Source: Mesorhabditis belari (Eukaryota > Nematoda > Chromadorea > Rhabditida > Rhabditidae). Taken from it: a stretch of DNA of 64,000 bases. Under the pieces are notes generated by a model. It made no database searches. It was not told where the DNA came from and saw only the letters and a list, made by a program, of their open reading frames with translations. The stretch lies in contig CAUEEP010000881.1 in the NCBI GenBank assembly GCA_958450365.1, positions 62,001 through 126,000 on the forward strand, given 5' to 3'. How positions within the stretch are numbered: the stretch's first letter is position 1; the number at the start of each line of letters is the position of its first letter. This document shows positions 44,558 through 54,849 of this stretch, piece after piece. A program made the position numbers and the translations under genes.

Positions 44558-47500
44558 TTAAATCTCTTCGTCGGGATTTTCCCGATAATTTATAGCAACT
44601 TTCGCTCCTCTTGGGAAATTTCTTTTGGGAATTGTGGTTGGAGTATCGTTGCGTTGCTTAATGTCTTCAATTTCTGATCGAATTTCGAGTGGAATGAGCA
44701 AATTCACTGGCCTTTCGATCTGCTTATGGTTTCCGGTTCTGATAAGCGCGGCTCGAACTTTTCCATCTGCTCCTTCCATTAGCTTTACAACCATTCCTTT
44801 TGCGTAAGTTCCTCTTTTCGCGTCCTCTTTCATGATTAGAACGATTTCGCCAACTTTGATCGACACCTTCGAGTTGCGTTTGTGTTTTTGCTTCCTCTCT
44901 CTCGCACGAAGGGATTGGAGATAACTTGTTCGGAATGTTTTCCATACCAAATTTAGGTAATATTCCGTGGCCTTGATCCTTTTCTTTACATCCTCATGAC
45001 TTTGTATCACTTTGTTTTGATATTCGATGTCGTTCTGATCAGGCGAACTTTCAACTTCAAGATTTAATTTAACTCCAGGTAGTAGAAAGTCGATCGGTCG
45101 TATGAGTAGCTCTGATTGATGTTCATCTAAATATGTGAGGGGACGACTGTTTATGAATCCTTCGATTTCGGTCACGATAACTTCGAGGAATTGGCGTGAC
45201 ATGATTTGACCACATTTAACTTTTCCGAGGGCTAACTTGACACAACCCACTAGTCTCTCATATATACCTCCTTGCCATGGAGCAAATGGAGTGGTGAACT
45301 TCCAATCAATGCCATAATCGGCTAGTGTATTTTGAATATAGGAACTTTCCTCGTTTTGGTCGCCGTTTTTCACGAACTTTTGGGCCAATTTGAATGTAGT
45401 AGCATTGTCGCTAATGATCAACTTTGGTTTGTCCCGCCGAGCACAAAATTTGCGTAAACTTTCTAGAAACATTGAAGTCGATAGCGAGTTTACAATCTCC
45501 AAGTGAATATTTCTTGTGCTTACGCACGTAAAAATTATTATCCATACTTGAATCTCTCCGTCGGCAGCTTGGTCGAAAACTAGTTGAGGTCCAATGTAAT
45601 CGATACCTGTATGTTCGAACGGTAGACTTCTTTTTGTTCTAATATTAGGGAACGGAGCCCATGGCGGTTGTTTATATGGCAATCCATTGGACATTTTACA
45701 GGCCACGCATTTTTCTGTGACGTTTTTTACGGCTTGCCTTCCTTTGAATATCCAGAACTTTTGGCGTAAACTTGCTAACGTTGAACCTGTTCCAGCATGT
45801 CCTTTTTGTTCATGGTGATGCCGAATAATTAGCGTACAAAAGTGGTCATGCGCGAATAAAATTATTGGTTTCGAATTTTGCAAATTTTGCAGCGTTTTTG
45901 AAATTCTATCGACTTTACGATAAATCCCAATTTCATCCATTTCCGCGTCGTATAATTTTCCTTTCATCTTTTCCCAATTTTCGCTTTGATTTTGCTTTAT
46001 CAGTAATAGTCTTGCGTTTTTTAGGTAACTTTCGCTGGACGGAACTTTGAGGTGGTCGACGTCGGTGATGTGAGGTGCTCCATCGAACTTTGACGGGATC
46101 AACATGGAGACGGTTGGTGTTTTTCGAATTTTTGACATCCAGCGGTTGGTGCAAAATAAGAATTTTGCGGAAGCTCTTGCCAATTTTGTATAACTGCTGA
46201 ACCTTTCCGTGTCTATCAATTTTTCTTGCTTTTCGTAAACAAGATTTGCCAAGATGGAACTTTCCGCCGCTTCCGTCTCATCGAGACTCTCTGAATTCTT
46301 ATATCTTTGAACTTCTTTAGGCCAATACTCATCCTCTGATTGTAGAAATACTGGACCATTGAGCCAAGAACTTGCCGCTAATTGTTTAGCGTCGATTCCT
46401 TTTGTTCCATAGTCGGCTGGGTTCAACTTTCCCGATATGTGATACAATTTTATCACAACCTGATCCTTTTGGAAATCTTCTTGAATTTTGATAATATTTT
46501 CCACGCGGTTCTTCACAAATTTTCCAGCGTTGCGACTCTTAGTCTGCGTTAGCCATTTTAGTGCGACTTCCGAGTCTCCGAATATGAGAATTTCTTGAAT
46601 TTTCAACTTAATTTCTTTCCAGATATATTTCGCTTGCTTATGAGCACATTCGAGAGCCAATAGTTCCATTTTGGGAATTGTGGCTATAACTTTCGTCGGG
46701 CTTAGTCGATTCTTTGCAAATATTATTGACGATTCAAACTTTTTTCCATTTTTGATTTGCAGGTACGCTACGACAGCGAATGCTTTAGCGGAAGCATCTG
46801 CAAATATGATCAATCGAATTTTGTCAGAATTTTCCATGGTATGAGTGAACCTAGGGATGGTTATAGTCGTTTCGTCGCCGAATTTCTCCTCTATAGCATT
46901 CCATTGTTCAATTTGTTGCTTTGGAAGCGCGTCGTCCCATTTCAAATCTTTGATAGCCCATAGACTTTGGTAAAAACTTTTAGCCTCCACCATCAGGGGT
47001 GTCGCTATTCCAATCGGATCGAAATTTGACGCGATAGCTTGAATAATTTTTCGCTTTGTGAGCGGACGTTCAGCTTGAATCTTTGTTGTCTGCGTTAATG
47101 TGTCGGCGCTGCTGTCCCATAACATTCCCAAAAGTTTCATTGAATTTTCTTCAATTTTGTCTTCAACTGGAATTGAGTTGAGAACTCGTTCATTGTTGCT
47201 TGAGAATTCTCGAATATTCATCTTCATTCCTCCAAAAACTTTTTTGTAGGTCTTGTACTTTTGAATAGCTTCAACTTCATTATGAGCCCCGGCAAATAAG
47301 TTGTCAACGTACATATTCTCTCGAACTTCTTCCTTTAAATCTGGATAATTTTGTTCCAACATATAGAGGATTGACATTGTGAGCAGAAATGCACTGGCTT
47401 TGATTCCAAATGGTGTTCTCGTGTAGCGAAGTAACTTTAGGTTTTGAAATGAAACCGGTTCGTTCGGATCTTTCAACCATAATATTCTAACAGAATCTCT

Positions 47501-48166
47501 TTCCGAATCTTGTAGATGAATTTGATGGTAGGCTTTCTCCAAATCAGCTGTCAGTAATATGGGAAATGTTCTCAATCTTAGCAATATTCCAATCATGTTT
47601 GGGATCAACGATGGTCCTTGGTGCATAATTTCATTCAGCGATTTTTGATCTTTCATACAGGCACTTGCATTTAGAACTATCCGTAACTTGGTTGTTCTCG
47701 AAACTTCTTTTATGACGGCTTGATGTGGAATGTAGAAACTTATTGAATTTTCGACTTTTCTAGGTGCTTCCTCCAAAATCCCTTGCTCCATTTGCTTCCT
47801 GAATTCTTCACTGTACTTTGCCAGTAGCTCAGGTTTTCTCTTGAGTTGTTTAGTCAAGCTGTGCAGGTATTGCGTTGCCAATTTGAAGTTGTCGTTGATT
47901 CGTGGATTTTTCTCGATCCATGGAAATTTGACGTGAACTTCTCCATTGATAATTTCCACCTCCTTTTTGAATCTTTCCACAACTTTTTCCGCCGCTTTTG
48001 CTTCAGGCGATTCATTGATGCCGATTCTTTCAAGATCCCAGAAATTTTCTTCTGAAATTGTTCCAATGGCCGTAGATATATTCGTAATCTGCTTAACTTT
48101 CGGATTCGACTTTAAATCCAGTTCGCCGCACTTTACTGTTCCCAATTTCGTTTGAATTTGTACCAA
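44558..48166 (-). CDS. BEL/Pao Pol: reverse transcriptase, RNase H, integrase
   Basis: A single open frame of about 1,200 codons. The RT region has TADLEKAYHQIHL, a YVDN catalytic box (YVDD in most families) and TPFGIKASAF. RNase H follows (IIFADASAKAFAVVAYL). The integrase has an HHCC zinc-binding region (HHHEQKGHAGTG ... CVACK), a core with HTGIDYIGPQ, IISDNATTF and the downstream Glu in APWQGGIYERLVG, and a C-terminal basic region. It starts without an ATG inside the end of the protease frame, so expression needs a shift or readthrough. It copies the element RNA and integrates the DNA copy. The core appears intact. Confidence 0.93.
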   Translation of the reverse strand: MVQIQTKLGTVKCGELDLKSNPKVKQITNISTAIGTISEENFWDLERIGINESPEAKAAEKVVERFKKEVEIINGEVHVKFPWIEKNPRINDNFKLATQYLHSLTKQLKRKPELLAKYSEEFRKQMEQGILEEAPRKVENSISFYIPHQAVIKEVSRTTKLRIVLNASACMKDQKSLNEIMHQGPSLIPNMIGILLRLRTFPILLTADLEKAYHQIHLQDSERDSVRILWLKDPNEPVSFQNLKLLRYTRTPFGIKASAFLLTMSILYMLEQNYPDLKEEVRENMYVDNLFAGAHNEVEAIQKYKTYKKVFGGMKMNIREFSSNNERVLNSIPVEDKIEENSMKLLGMLWDSSADTLTQTTKIQAERPLTKRKIIQAIASNFDPIGIATPLMVEAKSFYQSLWAIKDLKWDDALPKQQIEQWNAIEEKFGDETTITIPRFTHTMENSDKIRLIIFADASAKAFAVVAYLQIKNGKKFESSIIFAKNRLSPTKVIATIPKMELLALECAHKQAKYIWKEIKLKIQEILIFGDSEVALKWLTQTKSRNAGKFVKNRVENIIKIQEDFQKDQVVIKLYHISGKLNPADYGTKGIDAKQLAASSWLNGPVFLQSEDEYWPKEVQRYKNSESLDETEAAESSILANLVYEKQEKLIDTERFSSYTKLARASAKFLFCTNRWMSKIRKTPTVSMLIPSKFDGAPHITDVDHLKVPSSESYLKNARLLLIKQNQSENWEKMKGKLYDAEMDEIGIYRKVDRISKTLQNLQNSKPIILFAHDHFCTLIIRHHHEQKGHAGTGSTLASLRQKFWIFKGRQAVKNVTEKCVACKMSNGLPYKQPPWAPFPNIRTKRSLPFEHTGIDYIGPQLVFDQAADGEIQVWIIIFTCVSTRNIHLEIVNSLSTSMFLESLRKFCARRDKPKLIISDNATTFKLAQKFVKNGDQNEESSYIQNTLADYGIDWKFTTPFAPWQGGIYERLVGCVKLALGKVKCGQIMSRQFLEVIVTEIEGFINSRPLTYLDEHQSELLIRPIDFLLPGVKLNLEVESSPDQNDIEYQNKVIQSHEDVKKRIKATEYYLNLVWKTFRTSYLQSLRARERKQKHKRNSKVSIKVGEIVLIMKEDAKRGTYAKGMVVKLMEGADGKVRAALIRTGNHKQIERPVNLLIPLEIRSEIEDIKQRNDTPTTIPKRNFPRGAKVAINYRENPDEEI

Positions 48167-48786
48167 ACCGCTTGGATGTTTAGTCCAGGGCTCGGGCTAA
48201 TAACTTTCCAACAAGCATTCTGTCCAATTATGATGTCAATATTAACTTCTTCGACTTCAGGCACGTCGCCGATGGCCATGTTTGCTGGTGGAAGACTGGG
48301 CAGCTCCATCACGTCGAGAATGAAGGCATCAGGTAGGTTGTCTTCGAAAGCTTTCTTGTTTTGCAATAAAACTTTGTAACATTTCGTGTTGATTGAACTT
48401 TCCGCTCCAATAGCTGTTCTGATTTTTAAATCTTTGGTTGTGGAACTTTTTAACTTTAATTTTTGTACGAATCTTTTTGTAATAAAACTATCCATTGAAC
48501 CTGTGTCCAATAAAATGTTTGCACTCTGATTGATTTGATAATCCTCATTTTTGGCAACAACTTGTAACATACTTGTGACTCGAACTTTCCGATTAATTTG
48601 GGAGCTGTTATAACATAGTAAACTTGGAATTTGAGTTGAACTTTCCGGAGCCTTATTGATTGCTGTTTGCCGTTGAATTTTTGGCTGGATGACTTGCTGG
48701 CTCCTCATTGATGGCACGAAAAAACTCCGAACCGCAGTCCATTGGTGAATTTTGAGCAAAATATCCTGTTGCGGCGGGTTGAACAT
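48133..48786 (-). CDS. BEL/Pao aspartic protease segment
   Basis: The frame contains ANILLDTGSMDSFITKRFV, the D-T-G active site of a retropepsin-like protease, and a downstream hydrophobic segment. It overlaps the end of gag (48653-48786) and the start of pol (48133-48166), and is offset by one base from both, while gag and pol share a frame. The polyprotein is normally continuous in BEL/Pao, so either two compensating indels or frameshifting explains this. Confidence 0.85.
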   Translation of the reverse strand: MFNPPQQDILLKIHQWTAVRSFFVPSMRSQQVIQPKIQRQTAINKAPESSTQIPSLLCYNSSQINRKVRVTSMLQVVAKNEDYQINQSANILLDTGSMDSFITKRFVQKLKLKSSTTKDLKIRTAIGAESSINTKCYKVLLQNKKAFEDNLPDAFILDVMELPSLPPANMAIGDVPEVEEVNIDIIIGQNACWKVISPSPGLNIQAVWYKFKRNWEQ

Positions 48787-49903
48787 ATCCGTTATTCGAA
48801 TTTTCTTGAACTTGTAGATAATTTAAATTGCTAGCTGTGTTTTGCCTAAATGTATTAACTCTATTACCTAAATTGGGACCTGATTTCCTGCACGTGTTTG
48901 TGTGGTGTTGTCCTTGACATTTCTGGCACCTCTCGTGTCGGCACGCATTCACGATGTGTCCTCCTCCAAAGCATATGGCGCACACTCTTGCTGTCCTCAC
49001 GCATTCCATAATTCGTTGAAGATCCATCATCGCCATTTCACGGCAATCCTTTGCTTTGTGGTTATTTCTTGCGCGGAAGATGCACTTTCTAACTTCATTC
49101 TGTTGATCTTTTGCAAAATTGTTCGAGCTAAACCCATTTGAATTGAATCTATTCGAGTTGAACTTGTTCGAATTGAATTTGTGAGATGTATCCTCAACTC
49201 TTTGATGAGTTTTCTTGTCCAAACTTCGTAGAGCTTCATAATTTTGCCTAGCTTGAATTTCAATTTCAATCTTTTGCATCAACTTTGTAGTGTTCCATTC
49301 ATCACCAGAATCTCGTTCTTTTTCGTCTACTTTTGCTATGATCGAAATAGGAAACTTTGTTTTGATCTCGCGCTTCATGAGCACGGATTCAACATTTTCC
49401 CCTTGCTCTTCCAAACTTTCAAGTAAACTTTTCATGTCGTAAAGTGTGTTAAACATATCATCAATTTGATTCGAGCTTCTAGGCACGGACTCTATTGCAT
49501 TGGCGATAGCGGCTTTTTGAATTTGCGGGTTCTCATAATAATTTTTTAGATTTGTGATGGCGCTCTGGTAAAAGTTGCCGTTTTTGCTAGCGTTCTTGAT
49601 GAATCTAACAGCTTTGCCTCTACACGTTTGCGTAAGGACATTTAACTTTACTAAATCATCATGACGCGTCGAGTGAACATATTTGTCAAAAATTTTCCAA
49701 TAGTTATGCCAATTTTCGTAGCTACCATCAAAATCGGGTATGTTTAATTGAAAGTAACTTCGTTGAAGTTGAGCCATTCCTCCTCTTCCATCGTCCGATT
49801 CATTATCGCTCGCATTTGCTGCAATTGATGATAGGCATTTGATGTCCTTCCCACTTGGCTGTCCAGTCGACTTTTCACGAGCTTGCTTCATAGCCAATTT
49901 CAA
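48653..49903 (-). CDS. BEL/Pao Gag, main part
   Basis: The frame includes the BEL/Pao Gag core (LNIPDFDGSYENWHNYWKIF, the capsid-like D-G-x-x-x-N-W motif) and a C-terminal zinc-knuckle region (CIFRARNNHKAKDC, ICFGGGHIVNAC, CQKCQGQHHTNTC). It forms the particle that packages the RNA. The upstream portion is at 49964-50246, separated by an in-frame TGA at about 49962-49964. Confidence 0.9.
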   Translation of the reverse strand: MKLAMKQAREKSTGQPSGKDIKCLSSIAANASDNESDDGRGGMAQLQRSYFQLNIPDFDGSYENWHNYWKIFDKYVHSTRHDDLVKLNVLTQTCRGKAVRFIKNASKNGNFYQSAITNLKNYYENPQIQKAAIANAIESVPRSSNQIDDMFNTLYDMKSLLESLEEQGENVESVLMKREIKTKFPISIIAKVDEKERDSGDEWNTTKLMQKIEIEIQARQNYEALRSLDKKTHQRVEDTSHKFNSNKFNSNRFNSNGFSSNNFAKDQQNEVRKCIFRARNNHKAKDCREMAMMDLQRIMECVRTARVCAICFGGGHIVNACRHERCQKCQGQHHTNTCRKSGPNLGNRVNTFRQNTASNLNYLQVQENSNNGYVQPAATGYFAQNSPMDCGSEFFRAINEEPASHPAKNSTANSNQ

Positions 49904-49963
49904 ATTAAATATTAGGTCAAGTAACTTCTCATAATCTTCATCTTTCCCCTCAAGGTATTCTCC

Positions 49964-50219
49964 TCATTCTTCAACTTCTTCGGGAGTAAAACTTCGAACT
50001 TCTCCATCTCGAATTTCATCTACTCTTTCTTTGTAGTTATTCATCTTCGCTACGTCAGTATCTGACTGCGTTAGTAATTTTTCAACTTTTCCGGGGTTAT
50101 TTTCAACCTCCAAATCTCGAATAAGCTTTAACGAACTTTCCTCAAATGCTAGGCCACTATTTAGAGCTCTAGTCATTTGGGCTTTGACACGAGTTATCAA
50201 CTTCTGTGCCATTGCGAAC
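49964..50219 (-). pseudogene. Gag N-terminal part, ended by a premature stop
   Basis: Starting at MAQKLITRVKAQMTRA (ATG near 50210), the frame runs into a TGA at about 49962-49964, then stays open in the same frame into the Gag core. This single stop separates the two Gag pieces, so the copy is expected to be defective unless the codon is read through. Confidence 0.8.
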
Positions 50220-50247
50220 TTTCCCTTGAGTAGTTTCCCGGACTGCG

Positions 50248-50659
50248 TGTAAGAAATTATATGTTGATGTTTTGATCTATATAATTTCTTGTGAGACCGT
50301 GTCTCGGTGTGGTTCAATGGTGGTCTTCTTGAAAACGTAATAATTTATCCAACTTTCCCTTATTAGGGCAACTTCGCTCAAACTAGAGCAACTTGGCACT
50401 ATCACAATTAAATCAACACTTGAATGTGAAAAAAGAATGATAAAGCACAAAAAAGAAGAACGATAAAGCACAAAAAAGAAGAACAACAAACTCACTCAAA
50501 AGCAAAGCTTAAATAATGGGTTTTTTTAAGCATACAAGCTACAACAACCGGACAGCTGAATATCATTTAGTGACTGATTACGGTAGTTTATCCACCAACT
50601 TCGAACTTTAACTTGTATTGAATTTTTGACTAACTGCAGAGCAGTGGCAATTCGCCACA
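50248..50659 (-). repeat. BEL/Pao 5' LTR
   Basis: 412 bp, nearly identical to 42996-43406 (one extra T in a homopolymer near 50521 and few substitutions). It carries the presumed promoter for minus-strand transcription of the element. Confidence 0.93.
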
Positions 50660-50664
50660 AGTAG

Positions 50665-50775
50665 AGAAAATCATATCGGTTCAACGTTTTAAACGATGCC
50701 CATTTTAGTCCTTATTCTTTCTCTTCTACATAACTGCCACATAATCGTTAATAACGGTTTTCAATTTAACCACCA
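50665..50775. repeat. Remaining part of the interrupted dispersed repeat
   Basis: Reverse complement of about 1557-1650; it completes the copy that begins at 42325 on the other side of the retrotransposon. Confidence 0.85.
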
Positions 50776-51683
50776 CGAAATTCAAAGTGGAAAGCGACGT
50801 GGGAGCGAATACAAAGAAGCTCCAGAGGTCAAGAAGGCAACAATGACGTTTGCCACAAAGAATTGTTTCTTCTGTGAGAAGTCAGATTGCAACGACGCGA
50901 CCAAGTGTGCTCTCCGGATCAATTACGTGGGGCGAATGCGCATTGCAAGCCGAAATGGACTCTGCATTTCACGAAATTGCCTAAAAAATCACGGAGGAAC
51001 CTGCTCAAAGCCGAGGGTGCGATGCAGCTTCTGTAACGGGCCACATCACGTAGCCTACTGCGAAGAATTGGAGCGCCAAGGATATCGCGGCAAAGGATCA
51101 AGTCGTCACTAGACCAAGTTTCCCCATCACACCCATTTTTGTGCCATGTTCCAAAAATTTTTTTTCCCATGTACAAGCCATTAGGGCTCATTTTTCAATA
51201 TGTTACACTCTTAAACATTAGTGTCAAGTTCATGCCAAGTTTTGGTGCCAAATTACATATTTATCACCAAGTTTCCCCAAAGTTCAACAAACGGGCGCAA
51301 GCAAAGGAAATCAATCAACAAATTTCCACGCCATCATGGCCAAGTTACAAAAAGTTCTTCGGGCGGGAAAATCCGGGCACGCGCCCAGATTTCTCGTCGG
51401 GGCGGAGTGTGGCGAATTGCCACTGCTCTGCAGTTAGTCAAAAATTCAATACAAGTTAAAGTTCGAAGTTGGTGGATAAACTACCGTAATCAGTCACTAA
51501 ATGATATTCAGCTGTCCGGTTGTTGTAGCTTGTATGCTTAAAAAACCCATTATTTAAGCTTTGCTTTTGAGTGAGTTTGTTGTTCTTCTTTTTTGTGCTT
51601 TATCGTTCTTCTTTTTTGTGCTTTATCATTCTTTTTTCACATTCAAGTGTTGATTTAATTGTGATAGTGCCAAGTTGCTCTAT
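50776..51683 (+). mobile_element. Inverted fragment of a second BEL/Pao copy
   Basis: This about 905-bp block is the reverse complement of 43137-44037: the zinc-knuckle end of the extra ORF (frame open from about 50696 to 51112 on the plus strand), the untranslated region and the first roughly 270 bp of the LTR. It begins abruptly after the dispersed repeat and ends abruptly where homology to the left duplication arm begins (51684). It has no target duplication of its own. Confidence 0.9.
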
Positions 51684-52625
51684 TTGAGTTCGGATGCTGA
51701 TGTTTTGGGCTCTTTCAAAGGGGGCTACTCATTTCGATTGCCCAACACAACGCTCGGTTGGTTTACTCAACAGCGTTTACAGAGAAGAATTTTTGCTCCA
51801 TTCTAAAAGGCACTCCTACCATAACCCGCGCGATTTTTCGCTCTTTTCTCTTTGAATCCGACCAGCACCACAAAGTTCAAGGCCGATTGTTGACAAAAAG
51901 AGGAGATGATCTAGTGATAAATTATGGCCAGTTTGAACAGGATCAAAGTTACAAAAAACTACGAAATTTCGGTTGTGATCGAATTGGACCGAATGCTCAT
52001 GTCTAGTGATTTCCCCTTCTTTCAGATGAGACGAATTTCTTCCTCTTGCCCCTCACCAATTCGCTTCACTTGCGTGAATTCGGCTTTCGATTCGCCGAGT
52101 CGCCACGCGGAACGTGGTTTTCGATAGTTTCAAAATTCGAAACAATCCTGCGACTGAGAAAATTTCGCGGAGTAAGCAGATTTAACGTTTAGTTCCTCTG
52201 GAGAACAGAGCAAATTTGACAGAGAAAGCCAAGTTATGGTCTTAAGTTATTTATTGCTTTCCACGATATGCAAGTAGTGTTAAGAAAACATTGAACGATG
52301 ATCAGAAAGAGTACTGGAGCAATGACCTCCCGTTTATTGCAGACATTTTCTGGTTTTCAACAAAAACCCACAAAAACTGTCTTTTAGGATCACGGGAATC
52401 GTTCGTGTGAGTATCAAATAGTGAACGGGCCACCCAGTAACTTCCTTGGCCATCCCGAGCTTCTATTGAACACGAACAAGTTTTTCAATTTTCCGGCTAA
52501 CATTTCAAACAGATTGTTCTCCTTGCTAAAAGACACGTAATTTCTAGAACAACAGTCATCAAAGAATTAGTTTTAATTCAAGTGCTGGCTGACTGAGTAT
52601 TGTGATTCCTCATCGATTGATACTA

Positions 52626-53635
52626 TTAGGTTGGTAAAGAGGAAATGAGCGTCGTGTTTGTTGATCTGTATTTTATTCACAGTAAAAGATTTTTTAAATA
52701 GTTTATTGGATTGGAAAGAGCGTGTACTTGCGCATCGTTTGATATATAATTTGTCTATGTTTACTTTGTTTTTTACAAGAAAGAGTGTTTAGAAAATGTC
52801 GGACCAAAAATTTCGCTTGCGGGCCTGCTTCTAGTATGAATTTAAGGCAAATCGGCTGCTGAAGCTCATCGCGCCCTACCTCAAGTGTTTGACGAAGATG
52901 CTCTATCCGAAAGTCAGTGTAAACGATGGTTCTAGCGCTTCCGAGACGGCGACGAAAGCTTGGAAGACCAAAAACACGGGAGTCGACCTCAAATCATCGA
53001 CAACGACGCATTGAAGGAAGCCATTGAGCCGGATCCACGCCAAACCACTCGCGACCTGGCAGAACAGTTCGGCTGCTCCAAAACCGACTCCAAAACCGGA
53101 CATCCACGGAAAAAAGGTGATGCTTTGTGTTTGGTGGAACAGTAAAGTCCTGGTGTACTTTGAGGTTCTGGATTCGGCTCAAACAGTTACGGCGAATCCC
53201 TACCAAGGCCAATTGGAGCAGTCGCTGCGACGTCAAGGTGTGGATACGGTGTCGACAAAATTCCTCCACGACATCGCTCGGCCGCATGTCGCAAAAATCA
53301 CCCAGCAGAAAATTGAAGAAATGGGCTGGGAAGTCCTGCCTCATCCGCCATACAGCCCAAACTTGGCGCCTTCCGACTACCATCTGTTCCGATCAATGCA
53401 CCACTCCTTGGCCGAGAAAAAGTTCAAGAACCGCGACGAGGTCCAAATTTGGGTGTCCAACTTCGAGTCGCAGCCGGTCGAGTTCTTCAAGAAGGGCATC
53501 CATTCTCTGCGTGAACGTTGGCGACAAGTCATTGATGCAGATGGCGAATACCTTTTGGATTAATGTATTGTTCTCTTGTTTTTATAATAAAATAGACTTT
53601 TAACGAAAACGCGCATTTCTTTTTTACCAACCTAG
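52626..53635 (+). mobile_element. Mariner, internally deleted; absent from the left arm
   Basis: 1,010 bp with ends ttaggttggtaaagaggaaa and the complement ending at 53635, flanked by TA (52624-52625, 53636-53637). The left arm has the empty site (gatactaaaattgag in the matching orientation, near 14770), proving insertion after the duplication. Same family as 659-1356. Confidence 0.93.
52797..53563 (+). pseudogene. Mariner transposase, internally deleted
   Basis: The N-terminal region (start near 52797) carries stops, including a TAG in the HTH segment. An internal deletion then joins the second HTH (EQFGC) to the central region (KPDIHGKKVMLCVWWNSK). The C-terminal half is well kept (STKFLHDIARPHVAK, then YSPNLAPSDYHLF), including the second and third catalytic Asp, but the first catalytic Asp region is deleted. 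Confidence 0.88.
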
Positions 53636-54849
53636 TAAAATTGAGCTGTTTGAATCATTGAGAATTAGACGAAGAGGTTTTTAGCCGATTTAGAAAAGAG
53701 CACCCAAATTTCAAGTTCCAAATTTTCTTTAGTGATACCGATGTCTTTCAAGAGCAATTTCTCACATCTCCATCCTACAGTATCTACATACCACCTGGAT
53801 GTGCTCCAAGTATCGCTCTCAGCACATATTACTGTAAATTTTGACAGTACTTTGCTTGTTTCATATCTTTCTCGTACAGTAGACACCAAGCCGAACGTGA
53901 CACTTTCTAATTGTGGTGGGACGGTGTTTTTCGAGGCTCTCGACGATCAAACGGGTATCCCGTTGAACACCATAGAAGCTGCCTATTTTTGCAGTCAAGT
54001 TTATTCTTTTTTATCTTTCTTTTCTTTACCTGCAGACATTTGCACTTAAGCTAGTCCCGGCCCAGATTCGGATCGAAGTCGGAAAATTTGTGCCGGTTCG
54101 ATTTGGTAGCAAACTGTGTGAAAACCATCAAACTTATGGTATTAAATTTTGAAGATAACATAATAAGATAATTTTTATTGTATTAAATGTCTCTTGTTAT
54201 GTAGCAGACAGATGAAACTTGATAACAAAAGCTGCAATGAGTGCTCATGGCTTAATCACAATGCACTGGGTGCTCAACAAACGTCATGTTGTTTTTCCTC
54301 TTCGATTAAAAGGGAACATATACTGTTTGTTTTCAGATCTTTTCCCCGTCAACATATCGTTTCAAACAAACTCTATTGGATTCGGTCAAATCTTGGTTCA
54401 ATATTTGAAGAATTTCGGCGACGATTGGATAGATAGCGAGTTAGCTTCTTTAAAATACCAACTTATTTTTTGACTTTGATTCAACTCTCTTTTAGCGTCA
54501 ACACTACACTTTCGAATGTGCGAGAGGTTCAGGTAAAAGGGAAAACAATGAGAAAATCGATTGTGAAATACTTCAGCTTAAATATTACATTTTGCCCAAG
54601 AAATACAAGAAATGCTTCCTGAAGCTTCATTTTGTTCGTTCTTTCGACAATCGATTCGACGATCGATCACCGGTAACCCAAAATCCATCAAATCAAGCTG
54701 AGACATGCCCCAATCTCATCTCTTTTTTTACATTTACTCTTTCACTAGACATCTTTTTCTTTCTCAACACTAGGTGGTAGCTTTTTAAAATTTTTCAGCT
54801 CAAAACATTTGAACGTTTGTAGGCTGTAAGCTTCATATTTCGTTATTGA

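Larger units (their letters stand above)
42996..50659 (-). mobile_element. BEL/Pao LTR retrotransposon
   Basis: The 7.66-kb element has two LTRs (42996-43406 and 50248-50659), TG...CA-type termini and a 5-bp target duplication agtag (42991-42995 and 50660-50664). Coding order on the minus strand is gag, protease, RT-RNase H-integrase, the BEL/Pao order. An additional ORF follows pol. Insertion was into the dispersed repeat at 42325-50775. The near-identical LTRs (one visible indel, few substitutions) indicate a recent insertion, but gag carries a stop, so this copy is probably not autonomous. No canonical TGG-starting primer-binding site follows the 5' LTR; a purine-rich tract (ggggcggag) precedes the 3' LTR. 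Confidence 0.95.
51684..54780 (+). pseudogene. Unrecognised gene, right-arm copy (5' truncated)
   Basis: Inverted copy of the gene at 13708-16072. Its 5' end is cut off at 51684 by the BEL/Pao fragment, inside the exon that reads GGYSFRLPNTTLGWFTQQ. A one-base deletion near 52019 (ccccttctttcag against ccccttcctttcag) shifts the exon that begins KNYEISVVIELDRMLMSS. Near 54110 a deletion of about 26 bp removes part of the exon that reads VGKFVPVRFGSK. A mariner (52626-53635) sits between exons. These lesions suggest the right copy is dead while the left may function. Confidence 0.6.

Noticed and set aside
50220..50247. tRNA primer-binding site after the 5' LTR
   Set aside because: The sequence next to the LTR does not start with the TGG expected opposite a tRNA CCA end; no convincing tRNA match could be made by eye.
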